Assembly (NCBI GenBank): GCA_904066235.2 | Contig: CAJFCV020000005.1 | Span: 6,195,501-6,259,500, forward strand | Origin: Bursaphelenchus xylophilus | Taxonomy: Eukaryota > Nematoda > Chromadorea > Rhabditida > Aphelenchoididae | DNA: 64,000 nucleotides | Reading direction: 5' to 3' | Part shown: in pieces, positions 51,574 through 64,000 of the stretch | Position numbering within the stretch: position 1 is the first letter of the stretch | How the letters are laid out: every line of letters begins with the position of its first letter | Made by a program: the position numbers and the translations under genes | The notes under the pieces: model-generated | Told to the model about the DNA's origin: nothing | Seen by the model: only the letters and a program-made list of their open reading frames with translations | The model's database searches: none

Positions 51574-53265
51574 GTAGAGGGTAATGTTTCCACAAAAAAA
51601 TGTTTTTCCTCTCGAAACTGGAAAAGATACGGCTAAGCTTCAAGTGGCCGACCCTGTATAATGTGATAAGGAATTGCATAGATTGGGATAAGTTGAAGAT
51701 CCACAATTTGGGTTGCTCTGTCATTCCCTAGCTCCACAGCGCCTCCTTGGGATTGGCTATCAGTTCGCCTTAGAGAATTGGTTTTGAGAAGGCTGTGATG
51801 AAGAAAGGTCGTTGCCATAAACGCATACAATTTGCATTTTAAGTCGATCGCTTTGTAGGTCTTGAACGCAATAGAGAGACAAAATCAGGATCTTAATGGC
51901 CCCAAGCGGTGTGTTAAAGGGTCGGGAGGGAAAGAAAACAGTTTTTCGACTATCAAAGGGAAGACGAAGACATTGACCAGCCCGATCTTGTGCATGAATA
52001 AGGTAAATAGAGGGAATCCAGGCAATTAGGTCTCGCTTATGTAAGGAAGAAGTGGGCGAATGGAGTCGTCTAAGCAGGTAGAGCCAAATTACAGGTTAGG
52101 GATGCTTCTGACTCCGTTCCGGAAAGTGTTTGAAGCCACTAGGCACTCATGCTTGGAAGTGGCGCTTTTCGGGTACGTGACGCCTTCAAGAGCAGTGTTT
52201 TATCATGGACAAGCCCCGCTTATGGGGCCTTGGAGATTTGGCGAGATATATAGATCCTTGCCCTCTCCTTGCTTCTCGTCTTTTGTCTTCTTCTTTGCGG
52301 GAGAAGAAGCCGGAAGACATTGACACTTGAGCCTCCAACTAGCCTTTCTAACGTCGGCCACCAACTTGGCCCCGGTCGCTAGCAGCGCTTTATTACTGTC
52401 GGGGATCGACAACCAGTCCCCTGAGGCCGTTCTTCTTTCGGCCTTCTAACTTTCGGCCTTCTCAACTTGGCATTGTTGCTGAGTCCAGAGGCGAGGGATG
52501 GGCTCGTGCTTAATTGTGAGCTCTTCATATTATTACATTCTTCTCCCTTTCATGCGGGTAATTAGAAGAAGGAACAGAATAAAAGAACCAAAACTTTAGT
52601 AAACAATTGCGCTTAGGTTGCGCAATAGTAACAATTACCAAGGCCCTTTAGGTGCGTTGTAGACCGCGGTTTCGAGGAGGTTCAGGGGCTTGTTTTGCGG
52701 AGGGTTTTATAAGCGGAGGGATCACTTCATCCCCCTCTGATCATGTCCAGTTAATAGTGAGAAGTCGATGCACTTGTTCAAATCATCGCGACAAGTACTT
52801 CGGGGCTTTTTGCGATTACCTCCTCCCACCGGTTAAGTACTAACTCATTGACGTTCATCCCACCTAGTCACTCGGCTTAATCCCGGATGAATGAAGTCGC
52901 GGTACACAGAAGACAGCCCGACCTCGTTCCAGTTTCACTGACTTCTGGATCGCAAACCAGATCCAGCCGCGGACTTCTGGACGTCCGGAGATGTCCATTT
53001 TCAGCTCTTGTTATTTGCTTTTGTTGTAGCGCTTTCTTCCCGCTTCGGGGCCAGTACTGTAGTTTGTCTTCCAAAGGAATTCCCTCTTCCCTCAACCCAA
53101 CAATAATAACATTTATGGCCCGTCTTTGCAGTATATCCCTTCCTTGGGTTACCGTAATTTGCTAAGAAACTTTCAAACATTTTTTATGATTTCCGAAATG
53201 TTATTGTATTATTCGATATATATCTGATTAATTTTCTTACTTTAATACATCTAAGGTAGCCAAGC
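51574..53265. other. Intergenic region, no gene recognised
   Basis: 1.7 kb between the mariner-like element and the SANT-like gene. Open frames at 52060-52323 and 52887-53165 have no splice context or family likeness. A GT-rich acceptor-like site precedes the next start. Confidence 0.4.
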
Positions 53266-54442
53266 ATGGGTACAATTATGCGCGGGGATCAGACGTTGAG
53301 GCTTATTCAGCTATATTACAACAACTATCCCGAGATTGCAAGGAATACGCAAGATGCCGACGGTCGCCGATTGCGTTCTCAAATCTGGCAAGGAATTGCG
53401 GAGGAATTAAACGCGGCTTATGATACGAACTTCTCTGTGGAACAATATAAGAAGAAGATCCAGAATGTTCAATGCACTTCACGACAAAAGATTCAAACCG
53501 GGAAACGGTAGGTTAACATGTTGAAAAATAGTTTATGTCATATTTCACTAATTACAGTAATCTCGGAGTTGCTGAATTCGAATATCTCAGACTTTTTGAA
53601 CAAGAACGACTGACTTGTAATGGATTCAACATGGACGCGTACGACTCGTTGACAAGAAGTAGTTCCACTGATCTATCATCAAATGTGAAGGTCGAGCAGA
53701 TGTTGGAGCAATTCGGAATCACTTTAGAAACTTCACATAACCTTGAGAATGCTTGCGAACAAGGATCCAATTCCGATTCTGATTCCAACACAACAACGAC
53801 TGCCCCTTCAACCCTACCAGAGAATCCTCCAAGAAGTCCTCAGACTAATATTCTCGATCCCAGGCATCTAATCTTCGCCTTGGGGCAACTGACGAAGGAA
53901 TGTAAGATGAATCCGGTTAACCCTATCCAGAACAGTTCACACGGTAAAGTGGAGAGTCCAGAGAAAGAAGAGAGAGATACTATTAAACGAACGGCAGTCC
54001 CAGACGAAACTGAAGTCAATCGAATCATGGCTGTCAAAAAACGGAAACTGAATGGCCTGTTCAACATTGAAGACAAGTGGAAAAAGGAGATCGTTGAGGT
54101 AAACAAGGCCCCGTCTATAGTATGTGATTATCTAGGTTGTACGCCCGTTCTGTTTCGCAATTATGCAGCCATGAATCCCAAGGAAAAAATACCAGTTTCT
54201 AAAATTTTCAGAATCAGCAACAAATCCTTGATGGTCAACATCGATTAATCGACCAAATTCACGCGTTCGTCATTCAGCAAAGTCAGCACAACCACCTAAA
54301 CCTTCTGTCACAAAAAGTAGAGAAACTCTGCACCGTTCTGGGAAACATCAACGAGACTCTAACTTCGCTTTCAGCCCATTCGACCGTTAAGAACATTCAA
54401 AATGTATCGCGGCCTCAGGAAATCGCACAGTCAGATATGTAA
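53266..54442 (+). CDS. SANT/Myb-like DNA-binding protein
   Basis: Three exons (53266-53507, 53558-54098, 54212-54442) give 337 residues. Residues about 1-80 form a trihelical SANT/Myb-type (Zeste-like or MADF-like) domain with regular aromatic positions: LRLIQLYYNNYPEIAR, RLRSQIWQGIAEELN and YKKKIQNVQ. A basic patch follows. The middle is Ser/Thr-rich and acidic. The C-terminal exon is helical (QQILDGQHRLIDQI, LLSQKVEKLCTVLGNI) and may mediate oligomerisation. Nematode genomes hold many such factors; I cannot assign an orthologue. Exon 2 can also be read past its donor for 50 more codons to a stop at 54248, so a second isoform is possible. The gene is convergent with NF-YA. Confidence 0.75.
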
Positions 54443-54503
54443 CTACAGTTGCCTTGTTATTCAAGTCCAGATTCTAAACGTTCACTTCTTTAATTATTTC
54501 TCT

Positions 54504-54509
54504 AATAAA
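54504..54509 (+). terminator. Poly(A) signal of the SANT-like gene
   Basis: AATAAA, 61 bp after the stop codon and 28 bp before the NF-YA stop on the other strand. Confidence 0.55.
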
Positions 54510-54536
54510 TTATAACAAAACTATGTTTCATGAGGT

Positions 54537-55430
54537 TTAGTGGTTACCATTAGAACCGAGATCATTGATTTGAGATTTTTTTGGTGAGGTTGTACTTTCA
54601 TTCCCTGAGCTCGCATTTGAATCGGGCCTTTTGCCGCCATTATTACCGCTATTGAACTTTCCGCCTTCCCCTCGGACCCTTTTCACAGCGTGATTATGGC
54701 GAGATTCGTGTAGATATTTCTGCAAAAAATTTTTATATTCGCTTATACTTATATCCCAGTACTAATAAAAAAATTTAAACTTACCCTTCGCTCTTTCGGT
54801 ATCCTCCCTTCCATCTCCAACTTGGCTCTGATTGCTCGTCGTTTCATAATCCTGTGATATTGCTTAGGATTTACACAAATCGGGCTGTCGTCTTCCTTCT
54901 TCTCAACATTAGATACTACAGGAGACGTCGTAACGGTTGGAAAAGAACTACCGTTAGTGAAGACCAGCCTGAAGGGTTGATTCTCGTGAGGAACTACCAC
55001 TTGCATCTTATCATGACCAGTAAATGGTGCCATTCCATCCATTCCGGGCAAGTGACAGCCCTCGGGAAGCTCTATGAGTTGCACTTGCTAAAAACAGTTG
55101 TCAAAAAACCTTTAGAGTTAGGTTCAGATAACTTAAAGCCACTGACAGTATTTAATTGATTAGTTGTACCGCTCAAATTATATGGAGCACTTACAACAGC
55201 TTTTTCACGAAACGTTAATAGATTAACTAAATCGAAAAAACGTTAAAATAAATAAAAACCTGATATTGTTGATCCGGGCTTGACATGGCGAACACGAATT
55301 GAGGTTGATTATCCATACAAGTGTCGGGAACAGTGATCAAAGAATGATATTGCTGTACCATGCTCTCCTGTTTCATTTTCTTTGCTTTCGGCTCATCTGA
55401 AGAAACTGCAACAAACCTTCCTGTTGTCAT
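54537..55430 (-). CDS. nfya-1: NF-YA, CCAAT-binding factor subunit A
   Basis: Three exons (55430-55260, 55087-54785, 54719-54537) give 218 residues. NF-YA joins the NF-YB/NF-YC dimer and gives it CCAAT specificity. The conserved core spans the exon 2-3 join: VNPKQYHRIMKRRAIRAKLE (subunit interaction), a linker, then ERRKYLHESRHNHAVKRVRG (DNA binding). The N-terminal half is Gln/Pro-poor and lacks the large Gln-rich domain of vertebrates. The C-terminus is Gly/Asn/Ser-rich. Exon 1 uses a weak donor (GTTTTT). The frame is open upstream of the chosen Met to an acceptor at about 55470, so a few more residues or an upstream exon are possible. Confidence 0.92.
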
Positions 55431-56260
55431 TGTGGAGGAAGTAGAAGGATGGGCACTTTCATAGTGGGCATTCCTGGAAAAGACAGAGCGGTCATTCGTG
55501 GACTACTAGCCACTCTTCACGTCCGACCACAAAACAAACAATACCAATGAAATTCAAGTACACGCCCAGGGGGAGGAGATTAGGAGTTATAAACCTACAT
55601 TATTGGATAAGTTGCCGGGCCAGGCGTTCCGTTCTCGACCCTAGACAATTCGCTGAAGATTACGAGAACAACAAGACGATTGGTTGAAGGGTCGAAGCAG
55701 TGGGACCAATCACACGAATGGCGGCGGAAAGCGAGGAAGGGGGGTGGAGGCAGCCCTGAAAGTGAGCGATGCGTTCTTTCTCTCCCCTCCACACCCCGCT
55801 CCCCACGCCGGCTCGCCCTGCTGCTTTCAAACACACTCCATTCCCTTTGCCCGCTCCCCTCTTCCTTCTACTTTAGAGATGGCAAATTCTTCGCTGTTTC
55901 TGCATATTTTATTATATTCAGATTTTAAGTCGTAATGAAAAACAGCAAGAACAGGGTTTAAGCTAAGATTTACATCCTTTGACAATCGATTTATTGTAAA
56001 TTTAGGGAAATTAAATTTTTTGCCCAGAAAAGAACGTTTTAGAAAAGTGCCTCTGTCCCCAGAAAAGATAAAAGATGATTTGGCGCTACGACTTTTCCGG
56101 TCAACGATACTATGGGTCGCCTCTATTCTTCGTAGGTGAAATTCCCAATTTTCTGAACCCTGAAGTACTTGCCACCAGGTAATGAAACCTATATCATTTG
56201 AAGCATTAAAAATCGTTTACAATGCAAACAATTAGCTGCCTAATTTTCCTTAGGGCTTAG

Positions 56261-56287
56261 ATGTGACCCCTTTAAAAGGGGTCACAT
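56261..56287. repeat. Perfect 27-bp palindrome
   Basis: ATGTGACCCCTTT, one central A, then AAAGGGGTCACAT. The two 13-bp arms are exact reverse complements. Confidence 0.9.
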
Positions 56288-56520
56288 GCGATTAATTTTA
56301 AATTCTCGGCCAGTCGGTCAAGACTTCGCGAAAACCATTTTATTATATGACAATGGCATCCTTACATCTCATTAACATCAAATTTATGGTTGTTTCAAAA
56401 AAGACCAAAAGCTTCAAAAATATGGATTTCGGCCGAAAGGAACACAAATTACCATAAAATGGTAATTTGTGAGAATATACTTTGGTTTTACGGCATATAA
56501 GAGCAGAAAGGTAAAAAAGA

Positions 56521-56588
56521 CGGGCCGGCGTTCGAACCCGGAACCTGCTGCGCCGGACGTGGAGTCACTACCACTTGGCCAAGCGGAC
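56521..56588 (-). repeat. tRNA-like fragment with Pol III signals
   Basis: On the minus strand, TTGGCCAAGTGGTAG fits an A-box and GGGTTCGAACGCC a B-box, and TCTTTTTT follows directly as a Pol III terminator. The 5' and 3' acceptor ends do not pair, so it is a tRNA pseudogene or SINE head and not a working tRNA. Confidence 0.4.
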
Positions 56589-56731
56589 ACAAAGACATTT
56601 TGGCCATAACTTTGCCCGAAGGCAAATTCGGCAGCTAATATCTTTGCGATGTGACTATTTTTAATGACCTGTCAAATTATATAGTTTCCGTTAATAAACC
56701 TGGTGGCACGTAAATGCCGATCCCTTGTTAG

Positions 56732-57207
56732 CAGGGGTGGTCAGCGGACCCTATTTTTCCGATTTTCGGCCCGCGGCCCGGCCCGTCTAATTACCGGCCC
56801 GGCCCGTCTAGTCTTTTTCCAGGCCCGGCCCGGCCCGTGCAGGCCCGTCTATAGAGGGCTCTGCGAACTGCGCCCAGGCTCGGGATCTAAACCGAGGCAA
56901 AAAAGGCATTGATCTAGCTAGTAAAGGATCAATGTGATAGTTTTGTGGTTCTATAATGGAACTATAAACTTGTAAACGTTTTAGAACTTGAGAAACAGCA
57001 ACTATAACAACATCAATTAATTTTCCCGGCGCGAAAACAATGAATGCCAACGGTTTGGCATTGTAATTTAGACGGGCCGGGCCGGGCCGGAAAAAACCCC
57101 AGGCCCGCGGCCCGGCCCGGCCCGTGACGGGCCCGGCCCGTTTGTAATTTTCCATTTTTGAGCCCGGCCGGCCCGTTTGGGCCGGGCCGGCCCACTGACC
57201 ACCCCTG
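56732..57207. mobile_element. hAT-like GC-rich MITE, 476 bp
   Basis: Terminal repeats CAGGGGTGGTCAG and CTGACCACCCCTG are flanked by the 8-bp duplication CTTGTTAG (56724-56731 and 57208-57215). Eight-base duplications and CAGGGGTG ends are typical of hAT elements. Subterminal regions are built of GGCCCGGCCCG words in both arms. No transposase. Confidence 0.88.
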
Positions 57208-57557
57208 CTTGTTAGCAATAAATTTATCCCGAAAAAATGGACCCTTAGAAAGTACGAAATGTCACAATTGATTTTTCCGCAACTAAATGTAAACCATTTA
57301 TCGTTAAAAAGTTTCGGGTTCCGACGTTGTTTTAAGAAAATAGGTAGATTTTAATTTCATATCCAAATTTTTTCGATATTTTTTGATTATTATCCATTTG
57401 CACTCTAACTGAGAGTGTATGAAGCTTGTATGGCACTGTTCCTACAAAAAGGTAAAAATTCATAGTCACCAAAGGTATTTACAATAGATGTGAATTGCGA
57501 ACTTAAAACTTTTTACGAGAAATGGCAGTGTAACAACAAGAGCTGGGAGGAAAACGT

Positions 57558-59669
57558 TTAAACGTAGGGCTCACGATCGAGAACGGGTTTCAATGTGTGC
57601 CTAAAGAAAAAAAGTAAAAATCTAAAGGTAAATTTAAAGTTATAATATAAGAATTAAAAATAGCTTGATTGCTTACTGGATAGGATAAGGGTTCGTGACG
57701 TTTTGCCAAGAATCGGTCTGTTCGAACTGCCAGAATCCTTGTCTGATTGGTTGCTGAGGCTGTTGAGGTTCCAATTTCTCCACACCAACCAATTCTTCAT
57801 CGTCTTCACCATCATCATCCGCCTCACTTACACCACGAGTCGTCCTCTTATGATAAATTTCACTTAAAACAAAATGAATTAATTTATTTATATACCCTTT
57901 TCGAATATGATCCAATCTTACTCAGTGGGGACTTTTCCGCCATAGTCCAAAAGATTGGCTGCCCAGCCACAGTGGAACAAAAGGATACCGACCAAGATCA
58001 GGATGATAGCCAACGGAAGAAGCCCAGCCGATCTGAAGGCGCAATTATACAAGTTGTCTCAAGAAATTCAGCGGAAAGTTTTTGTCGACTTCTTGGCGCT
58101 GAGCAAAGATATCCAAAAAAATTTTATTTGAAGTAGAAAGAAGGTGGACGGTTTTTGACTGAAAATTTTTTTCTCCGCCGACGCGGAAAGGGCGGGCGCA
58201 CACTTGCGGGCAACCACTTTGCGGGCAACCACTTTGCGGGCAACCAGTTTGCGGGCAAATTTTTTGCGGGCAGCCACTTTGCGGGCAGCCGACATTTGCG
58301 GCCAGCACCGGCATTTGCGGGCAGCCTGGGACATTTGCGGGCAGGGTCGACAGTTGCGGGCAGCCTGGAAGATTTGCGGGCAACCAACACCTGATTGTAG
58401 AGGTAACAGGGTGGACGTGGAAAAATTACTATGATATTTTGGAAATTTGCCGACATTTGCGGGCAGCCGACATTTGCGGGCGACCTGCACTTGATGATAA
58501 CAAGGTAGAGGTGAAAAAATTTCTTCGATATTTTTGAAGTTTTCCGACATTTGCGGGCAGGCAATACTTGCGGGAAGCCGACATTTGCGGGCAACAGTTC
58601 CAAAAGTACCAATACAGTCTGTGTGATTGTTTTTTCCTGTTGCCCGCAAATGTCGGCTGCCCGCAAGTGTCGGCTGCCCGCAAATGTCGGCAAATTTCCA
58701 AAATATCGCAGTAATATTTCCACCTCCACCCTGTTACCCTCAGGTGCCGGTTGCCCGCAAATGTCGGCTGCCCGCAAGTGTCGGTTGCCCGCAAAGTGGT
58801 TGCCCGCAAGTGTCGCGACGCCGCGGAAAGTAGTGTATTCGGCGAAGACTTTTAATCGCTTTTTTGGTCATCACACAAATCTTACACTCTTTATTGTGAT
58901 TTCTGGTGGTTGAAAAGACTGCGGGCAAGAAATGGACCAACACAATTTTCATGGTTTGGCCAGCATTTTCTGCTGGTATCGTATACCCTCCAATAAAGCC
59001 TTGGCAGAAGTTCAACTATCGGCGAACCACTTGATGCACCAAAAAACGACAGAATATGTATTCTTCGTTCAAATTTCTCTTTGCCCTTCTTTTTCAAATT
59101 CCCGTACCGTGCGCTCGGACTTTATCGGAGTTGTAACGACTGTCGCTAAACGCTGTCGCCGGCCTTCTGATGCACCGTGCAAGAATTTTGAAATTTGTTT
59201 CAGCATCATAATAAAGCGTTTAAGATTGGTGTGATGACCAAAAAACGACTGAAAGTCTCCGCCGAATACAGTACTTTCCGTGTCGGCGGAGAAAAATCTT
59301 TTTTTAGGCAAAAAACCGCCCATCTTTTTTCTTCTACTGCAAAAAGATTTTTTTTGGATATCTTGGATGAGCGTTAAGAAATCGAAAAAAACTTTCGGCG
59401 GAATGTCTTGAGACACCTTGTATACAAAAATCAAGTTGAGTTAAAGTTCTGCGTAATGAAGAACCTGAGTAAACTTACACAGCCGCACATTCAATTGCAA
59501 TACAAAGGAGAAGTAGGCATAACAAGATCATAATACCGATGGCAAACAAACACCCTCCGATTATCAGAACACATTTTCGGCCAGGCCATATGCCAGTGTA
59601 GACTGGCAAACAAGGCCAGCAAAAGACCGGTGGTGACCGTTTCAGATACCAAGGCACGTATTGGGCCAT
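57558..59669 (-). CDS. Two-helix membrane protein of unknown function
   Basis: Four exons (59669-59479, 58032-57922, 57862-57677, 57600-57558) give 176 residues. The start ATG follows TTTTCAG directly, as for a trans-spliced leader. Two hydrophobic helices are predicted: CVLIIGGCLFAIGIMILLC and LLPLAIILILVGILLFHC. The cytosolic C-terminal part is acidic (DDDGEDDEELVG), Gln-rich, and ends EPYV, which could act as a PDZ ligand. The last exon is short; if unspliced, the protein ends 13 residues earlier at 57673. I do not recognise a family. Intron 1 (1.4 kb) contains a transposon with a large minisatellite palindrome. The phase of all joins is consistent. Confidence 0.55.
58048..59422. mobile_element. 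Large inverted-repeat transposon carrying a minisatellite
   Basis: Terminal repeats start TACAAGTTGTCTCAAG on the left and (reverse complement) TACAAGGTGTCTCAAG on the right. Both continue through GGAAAGTTTTT and TTTCTT. TA flanks both ends, as in Tc1/mariner-type insertions. The interior shares several blocks with the 24.2-24.9 kb element, and holds the ttgcgggca arrays. No transposase frame is recognisable. It lies wholly inside intron 1 of the two-helix membrane gene. Confidence 0.8.
58196..58816. repeat. ttgcgggca minisatellite in palindromic arrangement
   Basis: About a dozen units of ttgcggg(c)a(a/g)cc, spaced 17-30 bp apart, run forward from 58196 to 58600. Units in the opposite orientation (tgcccgcaa) run from 58640 to 58816. 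The frame shadows (for example CPQ-type repeats) are not genes. Confidence 0.9.
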
Positions 59670-60376
59670 CTGAAAATCTAGAAAATTTTCTTGGGTTGCC
59701 TTTAATGGACGAGGAGTCATATGAGACGTGCGCAAACAGTGATACACAATAGCTAAAGCAAAACAATAAACCCGGCACTTTATTCAAAAAAACACGATTT
59801 TACTATGCTAATTTAACAGTCATCTAAGACGAGTTTTGAGAGAATCACAATACTTCATTCAAAAAGAAGGCCATATGGCCTCGAAAATCCTGCTGTTAGG
59901 CAGTGTCGGGGGCGGATAGCCTGAGGGCGAAAGAGATCAGTGAAAGTCGTATCACTGATAGAACGAGAGAAACGAAAAAAAATTTGTGTAAAAATCCCCG
60001 AACGGCGTCTTTTTCTTTTAAGTTTTGATTCACATTTCCTTTTTGCCCGGAGGCTCCGATGATTCAAAGATTCTGTTTGGTTTTATTGTTGTTATTAAGG
60101 GTGAAAACGATGCATTCGAAATGGGATTATTTTTGTTATACATACAGACGTAGGCTGTGCTCAGCGTTGCGCAACGGACGACAGAACATTCAGTTCTATA
60201 ATACTTATCGCTTACTTATAGATTGGTAAGAAAACGACATCTTAATTCTCTTCGAGTTTATTTTGAATTCTAATCTATGTTGATGAGACCACCGTATTTT
60301 ACATAACAGATGATATAATCCTTCGAAATGATGTGCCGGTGACAAATGATATGTTGCGCGAAACATAATTAGAAGA
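59670..60376. other. Intergenic spacer, nothing recognised
   Basis: 707 bp between the protein kinase D stop and the membrane-protein start, both on the minus strand. No gene or RNA was seen. Confidence 0.4.

Positions 60377-64000
<3,624 letters not shown>

Larger units (their letters stand above)
55431..57557. other. Intergenic region rich in repeats
   Basis: 2.1 kb between NF-YA and the two-helix membrane gene. It holds a perfect 27-bp palindrome, a tRNA-like fragment and a hAT-like element, listed separately. The rest shows no gene. Confidence 0.4.

Noticed and set aside
54099..54248. SANT-like gene ending by read-through at 54248
   Set aside because: A good donor at 54099 and an in-phase last exon give a longer helical C-terminus; read-through kept only as a possible isoform.
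56521..56588. Functional tRNA gene
   Set aside because: A- and B-boxes are visible but acceptor and T stems do not pair properly.
56703..57218. Gly/Pro/Arg-rich frames in the GC-rich element
   Set aside because: Translations of GGCCCG words in the hAT-like element.
58045..58913. Long overlapping open frames with repeated CPQ, ARK or LRA words on both strands
   Set aside because: They are six-frame translations of the ttgcgggca minisatellite and contain no start, splice or domain evidence.

Overview
This is a gene-dense stretch of a nematode nuclear genome. The animal group is shown by a cuticle collagen with an RSKR processing site, a cuticlin-like ZP-domain protein, an ODR-2-like Ly6 protein, and short introns (many 37-60 bp) with AG acceptors usually led by a T-rich tract. 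Several start codons lie directly behind an unpaired acceptor (for example 14677, 38995, 41415, 59670), as expected for spliced-leader trans-splicing. Nothing suggests a bacterial or viral origin. I cannot name the species.

Layout, left to right. A coiled-coil protein (+, 562-1992) faces a four-helix MARVEL-like membrane protein (-) and a Frizzled receptor (-, 3647-6189). About 4 kb with no recognisable gene follows. Next come a Shisa-like membrane protein (+), an ODR-2-like Ly6/GPI protein (-) with a probable alternative first exon near 14.5 kb, and a ZP-domain cuticlin-like protein (-). From 21 to 32 kb lie ZNF277 (+), the MAX homologue mxl-1 (-), a ZnT5 zinc transporter (-) divergent from an HMG20-type protein (+), a SPATA7-like protein (+) and a LAMP-like protein (-). 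From 32.9 to 43.7 kb come KANSL2 (-), NAD(P)HX dehydratase (+), the V-ATPase c'' subunit vha-4 (+), a cuticle collagen (-), S-adenosylmethionine synthetase (+) and mitochondrial ribosomal protein S12 (-). From 44.9 to 50.6 kb are the copper ATPase cua-1 (-), isoprenylcysteine methyltransferase (+) and rpl-10 (+). The right end holds a SANT/Myb-like factor (+), NF-YA (-), an unknown two-helix membrane protein (-) and a protein kinase D (-) whose 5' end runs off the window.

The genes are mostly unrelated housekeeping, signalling and cuticle genes rather than one pathway. Local organisation is still informative: divergent pairs share short promoters (ZnT5/HMG20, 238 bp; cua-1/ICMT, 375 bp), and convergent pairs have almost touching 3' ends (SPATA7-like/LAMP-like stops 19 bp apart; sams/mrps-12 share a palindromic poly(A) signal). 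Several introns appear to need GC-AG splicing.

Introns and spacers carry many small inverted-repeat transposons: a 450-bp element with 7-bp target duplications, a hAT-like GC-rich element with an 8-bp duplication, mariner-like elements flanked by TA, foldback sequences, and a family carrying a 'ttgcgggca' minisatellite arranged as a large palindrome inside an intron. Exon models were built by hand from frame continuity, splice sites and protein-family similarity recalled from general knowledge; no database search was run.
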